DNA of 64,000 nt from Stutzerimonas stutzeri. Its GTDB lineage: Bacteria > Pseudomonadota > Gammaproteobacteria > Pseudomonadales > Pseudomonadaceae. The translations under genes were made by a program, and so were the position numbers. The notes under the pieces were generated by a model. It was given only the letters and a program-made list of their open reading frames with translations, ran no database searches and was not told where the DNA came from. Below are positions 17,289-26,794 of this stretch, one piece after another. The first letter of the stretch is position 1; the number at the start of each line of letters is the position of its first letter. The stretch spans positions 558,001-622,000 of the forward strand of contig NZ_POUT01000001.1 in the NCBI RefSeq assembly GCF_002890915.1, written 5' to 3'.

Positions 17289-17452
17289 GTCACCCGCGAG
17301 CTGGAGCGGCTGCACGAGGACCGGCGCGCTTGAGCCGCGCAAGATCGGGCATTTCTTGACCTGATGCATGCTCTGGAGCCGTGGTTGTTGAACTGGACAC
17401 CGCCATCGGTCACCCTCCGGCCTTCGCCTAACCCAAGGAAGGAGGCCAAGGC

Positions 17453-19507
17453 ATGCGGGATGCCAACCAGGCGCACATCACCCTCGCCATCGCAAGTCAT
17501 GAAACCGGCCTGCAGGTAGCAGGCTTCGAAGGCCGGGAGAGGCTCAACCACCCCTATTGCTTCGATATCGAGCTGGTCAGCGAGCGCCCCGATCTCGACC
17601 TCGATGCGCTGATCAACCAGCCCGCCTACCTCTCCTTCGGCCCCGGCGGCAAGGGCGTGCACGGCATCGTCTACGGTATCGAGCAGGGCGATTCGGGCAA
17701 GCGCCTGACCCGCTACCGCATCGACCTGCGGCCGGCCCTGACCTATCTGGGGCACTGCTTCGACCAGCGCATCTTCCAGCAGCGGACGGTGCCGCAGATC
17801 ATCGCCGCAGTGCTCGAAGACCACGGCCTGCTCGGCGGCAGCGACTACCTTTTCCAGCTCGGCCCCTACGCCTACCCCGAACGCGATTACTGCGTGCAGT
17901 ACGACGAGTCCGACCTGCACTTCATCCAGCGCCTGTGCGAGGAGGAAGGCCTCAGCTTCCACTTCCAGCACAGCGCGGACCGCCACCTGCTGGTGTTCGG
18001 CGACGACCAGACCGTGTTTCCCCGCCTTGCCCCGCTGAACTACCGGCAGGACAGCGGCCTGGCCGCCGAGCACGAAGTGGTGCGCGCCTTCGGCGTGCGC
18101 CTGGAAACCCGCAGCACCCACGCCAGCTGGCGCGACTACGATTTCGAGCAGCCCAGGCTGCAGATGGAGGCGGACTACCGCAGCGAGTTCAGCCCGGCAC
18201 TGGAGGTATACGACTACCCAGGCCGCTTCACCGACCGCACGCGCGGCAAGCATCTGGCCCGGCGCAGCCTGGAACGCCTGCGCACGGACTATGAACTGGC
18301 CGAGGGCCGGAGCGACGCCTTTCTCGCCTGCGGCCACTTCCTCGCGCTCAGCGACCATCCGCGCCAGCAGTGGAACGACCTCTGGCTGCTCAACGACGTG
18401 ATCCACGAAGGCCGCCAGCCGCAAGTGCTGGAAGAGTCGGCGCCCAGCGATACCCAGCCAGACGACGGCTTCCAACAGGGCTACCGCAACCGCTTCCTCG
18501 CCACCCCCTGGGACATCCCCTACCGCCCGCCCCTGAAACACCCGAAACCGAAAATCCTCGGCAGCCAGACCGCCGTGGTTACCGGCCCTCCCGGCGAGGA
18601 GATCCACTGCGACCCGTACGGCCGCGTGAAGGTGCACTTCCACTGGGACAGAGAGCACTGGGACCGCGAAGGCGCACGCGACGACAAGAGCAGCTGCTGG
18701 CTGCGCGTCTCCAGCAGCTGGGCCGGCGACCGCTACGGCGGCGTCGCCATCCCGCGGGTGGGCATGGAAGTGCTGGTCACCTTCCTCGAAGGCGACCCCG
18801 ACCAGCCACTGGTCACCGGCTGCCTCTACCACGCCGAGCACGTCGCACCCTACGAGCTGCCGGCGCACAAGACCCGATCGGTGTTCAAGACCCTCAGCTC
18901 GCCGGGCGGCGATGGCTACAACGAGCTGCGCATCGAGGACAGGGCAGGCGCCGAACAGATCTACCTCCATGCCCAGCGCGACTGGGACCAGAACATCGAG
19001 CACGACCAGAAGATCCGCGTCGGCCACGAGCGCCACGACCGCGTGGAAGCCAACGCCTACAGCGAATTCCAGGCCGAGGAACACCGCACCACCCACGGCA
19101 ACCGCAAAACGGAAGTCAGGGCCAGCGACCACCTGACGGTGGGCCGCGACCAGCACATCCGGATCGGCAACGGGCAGTTCGTCGAGGCGGGTGACGAGAT
19201 CCACTACTACGCCGGCGACAAGGTGGTGATCGACGCTGGCACGGAACTCACCGCCGCAGCCGGCGGCAGCTTCCTCAAGCTCGATCCGGGCGGCGTAACG
19301 CTGAACGGCGCGGCGATCAAGATGAATTCCGGCGGCACGCCAGGCAAGGGCCCGGGCGCGAAGCCGATCCTGCCGGGACAGACGCGGCCGGCCGATACCG
19401 ACAAGGCGGGTAATCTGCTGATCCAGGCGCAGGAGCAGGCGCTACGGCGCGCTGCCGTCCAGGCCCAGCCGTTCTGCGCCATCTGCCAGCAGGAGGCCGA
19501 CCGATGA
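17453..19507 (+). CDS. vgrG: Type VI secretion spike protein VgrG
   Basis: The 684-residue protein has a gp27-like N-terminal part (VAGFEGRERLNHPYCFDIELVSE, then ERDYCVQYDESDLHFIQRLCEEEGLSFHF). A gp5-like OB part follows (DPYGRVKVHFHWDRE, SCWLRVSSSWAGDRYGG, IPRVGMEVLVTFLEGDPDQPLVTGCLY). A C-terminal beta-helix ends the protein, with hydrophobic/charged repeats from about residue 490. It forms the trimeric tip that carries effectors out of the cell. It has a strong AAGGAGG site and overlaps the DUF4123 gene by four bases. No other secretion-system structural genes are in the window, so this is an accessory effector cassette. Confidence 0.95.
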   Translation: MRDANQAHITLAIASHETGLQVAGFEGRERLNHPYCFDIELVSERPDLDLDALINQPAYLSFGPGGKGVHGIVYGIEQGDSGKRLTRYRIDLRPALTYLGHCFDQRIFQQRTVPQIIAAVLEDHGLLGGSDYLFQLGPYAYPERDYCVQYDESDLHFIQRLCEEEGLSFHFQHSADRHLLVFGDDQTVFPRLAPLNYRQDSGLAAEHEVVRAFGVRLETRSTHASWRDYDFEQPRLQMEADYRSEFSPALEVYDYPGRFTDRTRGKHLARRSLERLRTDYELAEGRSDAFLACGHFLALSDHPRQQWNDLWLLNDVIHEGRQPQVLEESAPSDTQPDDGFQQGYRNRFLATPWDIPYRPPLKHPKPKILGSQTAVVTGPPGEEIHCDPYGRVKVHFHWDREHWDREGARDDKSSCWLRVSSSWAGDRYGGVAIPRVGMEVLVTFLEGDPDQPLVTGCLYHAEHVAPYELPAHKTRSVFKTLSSPGGDGYNELRIEDRAGAEQIYLHAQRDWDQNIEHDQKIRVGHERHDRVEANAYSEFQAEEHRTTHGNRKTEVRASDHLTVGRDQHIRIGNGQFVEAGDEIHYYAGDKVVIDAGTELTAAAGGSFLKLDPGGVTLNGAAIKMNSGGTPGKGPGAKPILPGQTRPADTDKAGNLLIQAQEQALRRAAVQAQPFCAICQQEADR

Positions 19508-20352
19508 ACCGGACCTATCTGCTGCTCGACGGCGCCCAGATCGAGAACCTGCCGCTACAGCTCCATCAGCTGGAAGAAGCGCCTGCATTGCACCCGCTCT
19601 ACCGGAGCACCCGCTACGAGCCACTGGCCGATGCCGGCCCGGTATTGATACGGCTCGCTTCCGACAGCCGTCTGGAACGGCACTTCGTCGAACACTGGCA
19701 GGCCCGGGCCGGACTGTGGCTGGAGACCGATGCCAGCGAGCCCGAGCTGATCGAGCATCTGCGCAGCCTCGTGCATGCCGACGTACAAGGCGCCACCGTG
19801 CTGCTGCGCTACCACGATCCGCGGATCATGCGGCACTGGCTACCCGAGCTGCCGGCGGACGAGCGTGAACGGCTGATGGGCCCGATACTGCGCATGCGTC
19901 TCCCCTCGGAAGCAGGCGCCGAGGCGATCGAACTCCAGCGCCGGACACCGTCTCCCGCGGCCCGCTATGACGACACGCCCTGGCTGCATCTGAGCGACGA
20001 GCAGACCGCACGGCTCAACCGCGCTCAACTGGAAACCTTCGACCGGCACCTGCTCGCCCATATCGACCAGCACTTTCCCGACTGCCTGGCGGGCAACGAT
20101 CCTGCCGCACGGCAGGCCTGGGCCATCCGCTGTCGCCAGGGTGCCGGTGCCCATGGCTATGGCGCGGCCGATCAGGTTGCGCAATGGGCCAACCTCTGCG
20201 CCGTGCTGGGAGCGGACTTCCCGCACGACCAGGGCCATGAGAACTATCGCCGGATACTCGACACCCCGCAGTTACGCCCCGAGCAATGCCTGGACCATCT
20301 GGCACTCGAACTTCAACGGCAATTGCTGATCGACAAGGAAGTCGCCCAATGA
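19504..20352 (+). CDS. DUF4123 type VI effector adaptor (Tap/TEC family)
   Basis: The 282-residue protein has the DUF4123 N-terminus (YLLLDGAQIENLP, then LHPLYRSTRYEPLADAGPVLIRL and LRYHDPRIMRHWLPEL). Members bind the effector and load it on VgrG. Its start overlaps vgrG by four bases, and its stop overlaps the effector start by four bases. This ties the three proteins into one delivery unit. The C-terminal part (from about residue 150) is variable and presumably recognises the effector. Confidence 0.88.
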   Translation: MNRTYLLLDGAQIENLPLQLHQLEEAPALHPLYRSTRYEPLADAGPVLIRLASDSRLERHFVEHWQARAGLWLETDASEPELIEHLRSLVHADVQGATVLLRYHDPRIMRHWLPELPADERERLMGPILRMRLPSEAGAEAIELQRRTPSPAARYDDTPWLHLSDEQTARLNRAQLETFDRHLLAHIDQHFPDCLAGNDPAARQAWAIRCRQGAGAHGYGAADQVAQWANLCAVLGADFPHDQGHENYRRILDTPQLRPEQCLDHLALELQRQLLIDKEVAQ

Positions 20353-23300
20353 CCACCGACGCCCAGGACCAGGCGCTGAACCTGGCCGCCGCCAACAAGG
20401 CCGCCCAACGGAATTTCTCCCGGGAAGAACTGACCAGCCCGGTTGCCGCCTGCCCGGCCCGCCAGGCGGAAGTCTTCATCGTCCCGACCCGTTATGCACT
20501 GGGCGAACAGCCGGCGGAACATGCCTGCGTCCAGCCTGGCACCACGTCGCAAAGCCACCCGATGGCACTGCGCCGCCTGCGCCCCGGCTTCCTCTATCTC
20601 TGGCACCACGAAGGCCCTCTGCGTCGCTACGCCGTGGCGAGCGACGGCCTGCTGCTGGAACAGGCCCTGGATGACGACGACACCCTGCCCATGAACGGCC
20701 AGTCGGTCGGTATCGCCCTGGACAAACGCCACGACGCCTGGCTGCTGTACAGCGAAATCCCCTTGCCCACCGGGGCTCGCCAGCATCTGGCGGAAAATCC
20801 CGGCGAGCGCATGCGTCATATCGCCCTCACGCAAGTGGCCCATAGCCTGGAAGCGCCGCACTGCCCAACCCTCGACAACGCCGACCGGGTACTGGCGGAA
20901 CTGATGCCCGAAGTGCGCGAAAAAGCCCTGGCCCACGAGCATGCGCGCAACGGCGGCGCCCACCGCGAAGGTGTGGACGCCCTGGGCAGGCGGATGATGG
21001 AAGCGCCCAGCGCCGAGAACGTACAGGCCTATGTGGATGCTCGCACCTGGCTGGCCGAGCGCGAACGGGCCGCCGCACGCCATCCCGAAGCGGCACAGCA
21101 GGGGCCGGGCGAATGGAGCGCGGTCGCCTGGGACGTCCCCGCCAGCGACGCCTGGCTCACCCGGGCACGTAGCGATGCCGGCGCGCTGCATGCGGTGTTT
21201 GCCGCCCTCGACGACGACCTGGGCGTGCTGCGCGACCTCAACCACGAGCAGGAACGCCTGGAGGCTGGCCATGAGCACTGGATCGCCGACAACAACCTGC
21301 GCCAGAGCGTCGGTGGCTTCATCCGCAGCCTGATCCGCGAGGACGGCGGCGAAGTGGCCAACCTGCTCAACTACCGCTACCGTGACCGCGATATCCAGAT
21401 CACCCCCGACCAGGGCGAAACCATCCTGGCCAGCCAGCATCGGCTCGAAGCACTGTTCAGGGAAGAGAGCCGCATCAACCAGGAGCGCGGCCGTCGCTAC
21501 AACCATGCCCAGGCCGATGCGGAACTGGCCGGGGTACATGCCGAGGTGGCCGCCACCACGGCACCGGTGCGCGGCTTCATACCGCCCGATCTGCACGGAG
21601 AAGTCGAATACGTCGTGCGCGAGTACCGCAAGGAAAAGGTCGCCAACCTGGCCGGTGGCCGCGCCCATGCGCAGGTCACCGAGCATATCGACCTGGAACG
21701 GCTGGACGCCTGGCTCGACCAGGAGGCCCCAGCCCACTATCGCCAGGTGGAAGAACGCCATCAGGCGCTCTATGCCGACCGCGGCCAGTTCCTGCCCCGC
21801 CATGCCTCGGGCACCTGGTTCGTCGACTACGCCGATCCTGCGCACCAGCGCTGGCTCGACGAACTGGCCGACGCCTGCCTCAGCGCCCAGTGCAGCCGCC
21901 AGCAAGGCGCCGAACAGTTCGCCGGCTACGTGCGCTCCGACGACCCCGGCAGCCTGCGCCTGGTCTTCCATGCCTGGAGTCCGTCGCTGGAGGCGGCGGT
22001 CAACAGCACCAACCGCTTGAACGAACTGGCCGCCGCGCTCAGCCTCGACAACCTGGCCGATACCCGCACGGCACTGGGCAAGACCCTGGACGAAGCCGCC
22101 CTGCGCGCCCTGGAGCGGCTCGCCGACGATGTCGAGGGCTACTGGGCCGGAACCGTCTCGCGCCTGGGGGCGGCGCTGCTCGCCGGCAAGACCCAGGCCG
22201 GCCTCGCCGGCCAGTGGATGGGCCTGCTGCTGGTGGCGCGCTTCGGCCAGGACTCGCGCCTGGTGCGCGGCCTGGAGAACGGCGTGGAAGTCTGGCGCCT
22301 GCTGGGCGAAAAGGCCGACGCCCTGCAACAGTGGACGCGCAATACCGCGCAGGCCATCCGCAGCGGCAACGCCGCCGGCGTAATGCAGTCCCCGGCCGTG
22401 AAGAACAGCGGCGGCCTGCTGCCGCTGGCCGCGCTGCTGCTCAACGCCCTGAACGCCAGCAACTACGCTAGCCAGGCCGGCCTGCTCGAAGGGGAAGGCG
22501 CCCAGCGCCGTGCCGAACATCTGTCCGCCACCCTGTTCGCCGCCGCGGCCCTGACAGCGGTGGTGCAGAACTGGATGATTATTGGGCGGGGGATGCAGGA
22601 ACTAACAGCAACACTTCCCTTCAGCCGATCCTTCACGGCTCCAACCCTGACCTTGTTTGGAGGAGTAGTGGGAGGCATATCAGCAGTTGCTGCACGCAAC
22701 GAACTCGATTCGCTAAAGCTACAAATCGAAAACGCGCAAAGCCGTATCGATCCCTGGCTGGAGACTAGACGACTGGCTGTTACTGGGCAGATGGCGGTTT
22801 ATGGCGCGCAAAGCCTTCTGGGGCTTGGTCTAACCGGAATGCGCCTGGCCAACAGGATTGACACCCCCACCGCCATCCGCCGCTTCCGATTGGGGATGGG
22901 GCCGCTCAATTTGCTGTTGCTGGGGCTGGGCGGGCTCTATCTCTATGCCTGGTCGCGCCAGGCCACGCCCTTGCAGAACTACCTGGCCGGGTGCTGCTGG
23001 TCGCGTGGCCGCGCCTACAAGCGCGAAAGCTTGGCTGCGCAACAGCAAGTAGCCGAATTCGAGCAGTTGCTTGCCCTGCTGTATAAACCGCGGCTGGGCC
23101 TGCGGACAGAAAGCGTGCGGATCGCCGGCACGGCGGGCGATACCGTCACCCAGGACGGCATCGCCGCCCTGACCCTCGACCTGCCGGGGGCCGATCCCGA
23201 CAGCGTGCAGGTCGAACTGGCCCTGATCGGCAATCCCACCCCGGCCAGCGCCAGGATATTCGGCGAAGGCACCCGAGGCACGCCGACCGACCTGGGCGCC

Positions 23301-23618
23301 ACCTGGCTCGGCGGCAGCCGCTGCACCTGGATACCGACGGGTGAAGGCCAGGGCCTGCGCCTGAGCGGCGCCTTCGCCCGGCCGTTGACCTGCGCCTCAT
23401 TGCGCCTGCGCTACCACAGTCCGGTGGCCCTGCTGGCCGGCCTGGAGAACGTGATCGGCGGCCCCCGCGGACTCGCCTACACCCTTGGCCCCAGCGGGCT
23501 TCTGACCGACGGCGAAGTGATCGAACTGCGCGCCGACGACCCGACCCCAGAGTTGGATCGCGCCACGGCCCAACGCCTGGACGGCACCGAGCACCTGCAA
23601 CCCAAGGATTCCGTATGA
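20349..23618 (+). CDS. VasX-like type VI membrane effector
   Basis: The 1089-residue protein has the VasX-type N-terminal region (AEVFIVPTRYALGEQ, then RRLRPGFLYLWHHEG, GRYAVASDG-like text and a helical middle). Several hydrophobic stretches follow between about residues 690 and 880 (for example LPLAALLLNALNASNYAS and LGMGPLNLLLLGLGGLYLY). VasX relatives insert in target membranes and dissipate their potential. A soluble C-terminal tail (about 900-1089) follows. Bases 22580-22850 are visibly less GC-rich than their surroundings. The start at 20349 overlaps the adaptor stop. Immunity genes follow immediately. The pore-forming role is inferred from domain layout. Confidence 0.85.
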   Translation: MTTDAQDQALNLAAANKAAQRNFSREELTSPVAACPARQAEVFIVPTRYALGEQPAEHACVQPGTTSQSHPMALRRLRPGFLYLWHHEGPLRRYAVASDGLLLEQALDDDDTLPMNGQSVGIALDKRHDAWLLYSEIPLPTGARQHLAENPGERMRHIALTQVAHSLEAPHCPTLDNADRVLAELMPEVREKALAHEHARNGGAHREGVDALGRRMMEAPSAENVQAYVDARTWLAERERAAARHPEAAQQGPGEWSAVAWDVPASDAWLTRARSDAGALHAVFAALDDDLGVLRDLNHEQERLEAGHEHWIADNNLRQSVGGFIRSLIREDGGEVANLLNYRYRDRDIQITPDQGETILASQHRLEALFREESRINQERGRRYNHAQADAELAGVHAEVAATTAPVRGFIPPDLHGEVEYVVREYRKEKVANLAGGRAHAQVTEHIDLERLDAWLDQEAPAHYRQVEERHQALYADRGQFLPRHASGTWFVDYADPAHQRWLDELADACLSAQCSRQQGAEQFAGYVRSDDPGSLRLVFHAWSPSLEAAVNSTNRLNELAAALSLDNLADTRTALGKTLDEAALRALERLADDVEGYWAGTVSRLGAALLAGKTQAGLAGQWMGLLLVARFGQDSRLVRGLENGVEVWRLLGEKADALQQWTRNTAQAIRSGNAAGVMQSPAVKNSGGLLPLAALLLNALNASNYASQAGLLEGEGAQRRAEHLSATLFAAAALTAVVQNWMIIGRGMQELTATLPFSRSFTAPTLTLFGGVVGGISAVAARNELDSLKLQIENAQSRIDPWLETRRLAVTGQMAVYGAQSLLGLGLTGMRLANRIDTPTAIRRFRLGMGPLNLLLLGLGGLYLYAWSRQATPLQNYLAGCCWSRGRAYKRESLAAQQQVAEFEQLLALLYKPRLGLRTESVRIAGTAGDTVTQDGIAALTLDLPGADPDSVQVELALIGNPTPASARIFGEGTRGTPTDLGATWLGGSRCTWIPTGEGQGLRLSGAFARPLTCASLRLRYHSPVALLAGLENVIGGPRGLAYTLGPSGLLTDGEVIELRADDPTPELDRATAQRLDGTEHLQPKDSV

Positions 23619-24565
23619 GCCAACCCGAAGCCGGCACCAGCCGCAAAGGCTTGTTCTCCCGCGACGACTACCTGGCCCCGCCGCATATCCCCACCGGCCA
23701 GCCGCCCAGGGATGTGCTCAATACCATCTGGCGCAAGAACGAGGTGTTTCTCGATATCGGCTCCTACAGCATTGGCTCGTTCGTCATGGTGATGTGGCCC
23801 CCTCTGTTGCTGTGCCTCTGGCTGATGCCCCCGCTAAAAGAGCTCGATGTTGCTTATTGGTACATTATTTTCTGTCTTGTGATTTTTCCTATCCTGATGC
23901 TGCTGTACCTGCTGGTTCAACCTGTCCCCCCCCCCGTACGCTTCAACCGCCAGCGCCGCGAAGTCTGCGTACCACAGAAGGATGGCAGCTACTGGATCGT
24001 GCCCTGGGAACAGGTGACCGCCGCCGCCACCGCCGTCTCCTCGGTTGGCCAGCATGGCAAGACCACCCAGGGCATGCTGGTGGTCGGGTTCATCAACCCC
24101 GATCCAAATGCCAAGGAGTCGGATAGACACTTCACCCTGGGCTTCAGCTGTGGCGGCGGCACCACCGCCATGCGCCTATGGGAGTGCATGCGCAGCTATA
24201 TGGAGATCGGCCCGCAGGCTGTTCCTCACTTGAACGACTTGGATAATCTCCATGAAAACTTGGGAGGAAAAGGACCTTTTTGGGGAGCATGGTGGACTTA
24301 TTACGTGGGTATCAGAGATCACCTCAAGGCTGGTGAATATGGAAAAGCCCTCTGGCTGTGTTTCACCATCTTTGCCTTTGGTGGGCCGTTGATCTTGATG
24401 TTGCAACACTGGAAACTTGCCCCTCCGCCCGACTTCACCGATCCCGCCATCATCGTATGGTCGCAGCCCTTGCCACCAGAGCAATGGGCCAAACGCTCTC
24501 CCGAACTGGAGCAGGCCATTATCCAGCGCGAAGCCGAACTGGCCAGCGAGCGAACCGCTGCATGA
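23615..24565 (+). CDS. Immunity-type membrane protein, copy 1 (DUF6708-like)
   Basis: The 316-residue protein begins MSQPEAGTSRKGLFSRDDY. It has two hydrophobic segments around residues 52-105, a conserved soluble block (VRFNRQRREVCVPQKDG, then SYWIVPWEQVTAAATAVSS and FSCGGGTTAMRLWECMRSYME) and a further hydrophobic segment near 245-265. It closes with PPEQWAKRSPELEQAI. Position directly after a VasX-like effector with a four-base overlap suggests it protects the producer's membrane. A ten-base C run encodes the PVPPPV segment. The family name is from memory. The immunity role is inference. Confidence 0.8.
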   Translation: MSQPEAGTSRKGLFSRDDYLAPPHIPTGQPPRDVLNTIWRKNEVFLDIGSYSIGSFVMVMWPPLLLCLWLMPPLKELDVAYWYIIFCLVIFPILMLLYLLVQPVPPPVRFNRQRREVCVPQKDGSYWIVPWEQVTAAATAVSSVGQHGKTTQGMLVVGFINPDPNAKESDRHFTLGFSCGGGTTAMRLWECMRSYMEIGPQAVPHLNDLDNLHENLGGKGPFWGAWWTYYVGIRDHLKAGEYGKALWLCFTIFAFGGPLILMLQHWKLAPPPDFTDPAIIVWSQPLPPEQWAKRSPELEQAIIQREAELASERTAA

Positions 24566-24948
24566 GCCAGCCCGAAGCTGGCGCTCCCCCCACGGTCAGG
24601 CTGGGCATGGGGCCGATCAACCTGCTGCTGCTCGGCCTCGGCGGCGCCTACCTCCATGCCTGTTCGCGCCAGGCCACCCCCATGCAGAATTACCTGGCCG
24701 GCTGCTGCTGGTCGAAGAACCGCGCCTCGCTGCGCCTGCGCTACCACAGCCCGGTGTCCCTGCTGGCCGGCCTGGAGAACGTGATCGGCGGCCCCCGTGG
24801 GCTCGCCTACGCCCTTGGCCCCAGCGGGCTGCTGACCGACGGCGAGGTGATTGAACTGCGCGCCGACGACCCAACCCCGGAACTGGACCGCGCCACGCCC
24901 CACCGCCTGGATGGCACCGAGTATCTGCAACCCAAGGATTCCGCATGA
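24562..24948 (+). CDS. Orphan effector C-terminus fused to an immunity-gene start
   Basis: The 128-residue frame starts with the immunity-type MSQPEAG. It then joins the effector-derived sequence RLGMGPINLLLLGLGGAYLHACSRQATPMQNYLAGCCWS. After a deletion of roughly 135 residues relative to the full effector it resumes at SLRLRYHSPVSLLAGLENVIGG and runs to the same end (DGTEYLQPKDSA). It is intact and overlaps both neighbours by four bases, so it could still be translated. It looks like the remains of a duplicated effector tail. Whether it functions is unknown. Confidence 0.75.
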   Translation: MSQPEAGAPPTVRLGMGPINLLLLGLGGAYLHACSRQATPMQNYLAGCCWSKNRASLRLRYHSPVSLLAGLENVIGGPRGLAYALGPSGLLTDGEVIELRADDPTPELDRATPHRLDGTEYLQPKDSA

Positions 24949-25883
24949 GCCAACCCGAAGCCGGCAGCAGCCGCAACGGCCTGTTCTCCCGCGACGACTA
25001 CCTGGCCCCGCCGCATATCCCCACCGGCCAGCCGCCCAGGGATGTGCTCAATACCATCTGGCGCAAGAACGAGGTATTTCTCGATATCGGTTCTTACAGT
25101 ATTGGCTCGGCGGTCATGGTGCTATGGCCATGCCTGATGCTCGCTATTCTTATCCTCTGGAACACGGGCGGTTTTGTCGGGCGGAATACTGGGTTGACGA
25201 TACTGTTTTCCATTATGCTCGGTATCCCCATCCTGATTCTGCTTCATAGCCTGACCCAGCCCGTGCCCCCCCCCGTACGCTTCAACCGCCACCGCCGTGA
25301 GGTCTGCGTGCCGCTGAAGGATGGCAGTTACTGGATCGTGCCCTGGGAACAGGTGACCGCCGCCGCCACCGCCGTCTCCTCAATTGGCCAGCATGGCAAG
25401 ACCACTCAGGGGCTGCTGGTGGTCGGTTTCACCAATCCCGATCCGAATGCCAGGGAGGCAGACAGGCATTTCACCCTGGGCTTCAGTTGTGGCGGTGGTA
25501 CCACGGCCATGCGCCTATGGGAGTGCATGCGCAGCTATATGGAAATCGGCCCGGAGGCCGTATCCGACAATACCTATCGTCTTAGTCGCAGCAAGAGCAT
25601 ATGGGCCACCTATATCGACGATCTGCTCGAAGCGGCCCAGCGCAAGGGATGGTTTCTAGCGTTGCTATGGGAAGGGTTCTGCGGCCTGATCGTGTTCAAC
25701 ACCCTGCTTATCGACCTGATAGAGCGGAAAAAACTGTCTCCCCCTCCCGACCTGACCGACCCCGCCATCGTCGAATGGTCGCAACCCCTGCCGCCCGAGC
25801 AATGGGCCAAGCGCTCCCCCGAGCTGGAGAGAGCCATCGCCGAACGCGAAGCCGAACTGGCCGCCGAACGGGCCACCGTATGA
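24945..25883 (+). CDS. Immunity-type membrane protein, copy 2 (DUF6708-like)
   Basis: This 312-residue paralogue of copy 1 has the same N-terminus, central block and C-terminal PPEQWAKRSPELERAI. Its first membrane segments differ (SAVMVLWPCLMLAILILW, then HSLTQPVPPPV). Its variable C-terminal part reads EAVSDNTYRLSRSKSIWATYIDDLL and contains LLWEGFCGLIVFNTLLIDLI. The latter is almost identical to copy 4. A nine-base C run encodes PPP. Both ends overlap the neighbouring genes by four bases. Confidence 0.8.
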   Translation: MSQPEAGSSRNGLFSRDDYLAPPHIPTGQPPRDVLNTIWRKNEVFLDIGSYSIGSAVMVLWPCLMLAILILWNTGGFVGRNTGLTILFSIMLGIPILILLHSLTQPVPPPVRFNRHRREVCVPLKDGSYWIVPWEQVTAAATAVSSIGQHGKTTQGLLVVGFTNPDPNAREADRHFTLGFSCGGGTTAMRLWECMRSYMEIGPEAVSDNTYRLSRSKSIWATYIDDLLEAAQRKGWFLALLWEGFCGLIVFNTLLIDLIERKKLSPPPDLTDPAIVEWSQPLPPEQWAKRSPELERAIAEREAELAAERATV

Positions 25884-26794
25884 ACCAACCCGAAGCCGGC
25901 AGCAGCCGCAACGGCCTTTTTTCCCGCGACGACTACCTGGCCCCACCGCATATCCCCACCGGCCAGCCGCCTAAGGATGTGCTCAATACCATCTGGCGCA
26001 AGAACGAGGTATTTCTCGATATCGGTTCTTACAGCATTGGCTCGTTCGTCATGGTGATGTGGCCCCCTCTGTTGCTGTGCCTCTGGCTGATGCCCCCGCT
26101 AAAAGAGCTCGATGTTGCTTATTGGTACATTATTTTCTGTCTTGTGATTTTTCCTATCCTGATGCTGCTGTACCTGCTGGTTCAACCTGTCCCCCCCCCC
26201 GTACGCTTCAACCGCCAGCGCCGCGAAGTCTGCGTACCACAGAAGGATGGCAGCTACTGGATCGTGCCCTGGGAACAGGTGACCGCCGCCGCCACCGCCG
26301 TCTCCTCGGTTGGCCAGCATGGCAAGACCACCCAGGGCATGCTGGTGGTCGGGTTCATCAACCCCGATCCGAATGCCAAGGAAGTGGACAGACATTTCAC
26401 CCAGGGCTTCAGTTGTGGCGGCGGTACCACCGCTATGTGCCTATGGGAGTGTATGCGCAGCTATATGGAGATCGGCCCGCAGGCCGTACCCGATACACGC
26501 CTGGGCAAGCGGCCATATGAGGAAACCCAGATAGGCTCCATCGTGACCAGCCTGCGCAAGGGCGATATCAAGGACGTTCTGCATGGTCTGTTCTTCGTGA
26601 TCTTCCTGGGCACCTACTTCGCCGAGAAACTCCAGAACCTGAAACTGGCTCCCCCTCCCGACCTGACCGATCCTGCCATCGTCGAATGGTCGCAACCCCT
26701 GCCGCCCGAACAATGGGCCACGCGCTCCCCCGAGCTGGAGCGAGCCATCGCCGAGCGCGAGGCCGAGCTAAACGCTGAGCGGGCCACCGAATGA
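25880..26794 (+). CDS. Immunity-type membrane protein, copy 3 (DUF6708-like)
   Basis: The 304-residue paralogue starts MNQPEAGSSRNGLFSRDDY. From about base 26041 to 26371 it is identical in DNA to copy 1, covering both N-terminal membrane segments, the ten-base C run and the PWEQVT block. Its variable part (DTRLGKRPYEETQIGSIVTS, then DVLHGLFFVIFLGTYFAEKL) is unlike the other copies. This mosaic pattern points to recombination between copies. The start at 25880 overlaps the previous stop. Confidence 0.8.
   Translation: MNQPEAGSSRNGLFSRDDYLAPPHIPTGQPPKDVLNTIWRKNEVFLDIGSYSIGSFVMVMWPPLLLCLWLMPPLKELDVAYWYIIFCLVIFPILMLLYLLVQPVPPPVRFNRQRREVCVPQKDGSYWIVPWEQVTAAATAVSSVGQHGKTTQGMLVVGFINPDPNAKEVDRHFTQGFSCGGGTTAMCLWECMRSYMEIGPQAVPDTRLGKRPYEETQIGSIVTSLRKGDIKDVLHGLFFVIFLGTYFAEKLQNLKLAPPPDLTDPAIVEWSQPLPPEQWATRSPELERAIAEREAELNAERATE

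Noticed and set aside
24358..24561. Upstream extension of the orphan effector-tail gene
   Set aside because: It overlaps immunity copy 1 in another frame. The coupled ATG at 24562 with the family start MSQPEAG is the natural start.
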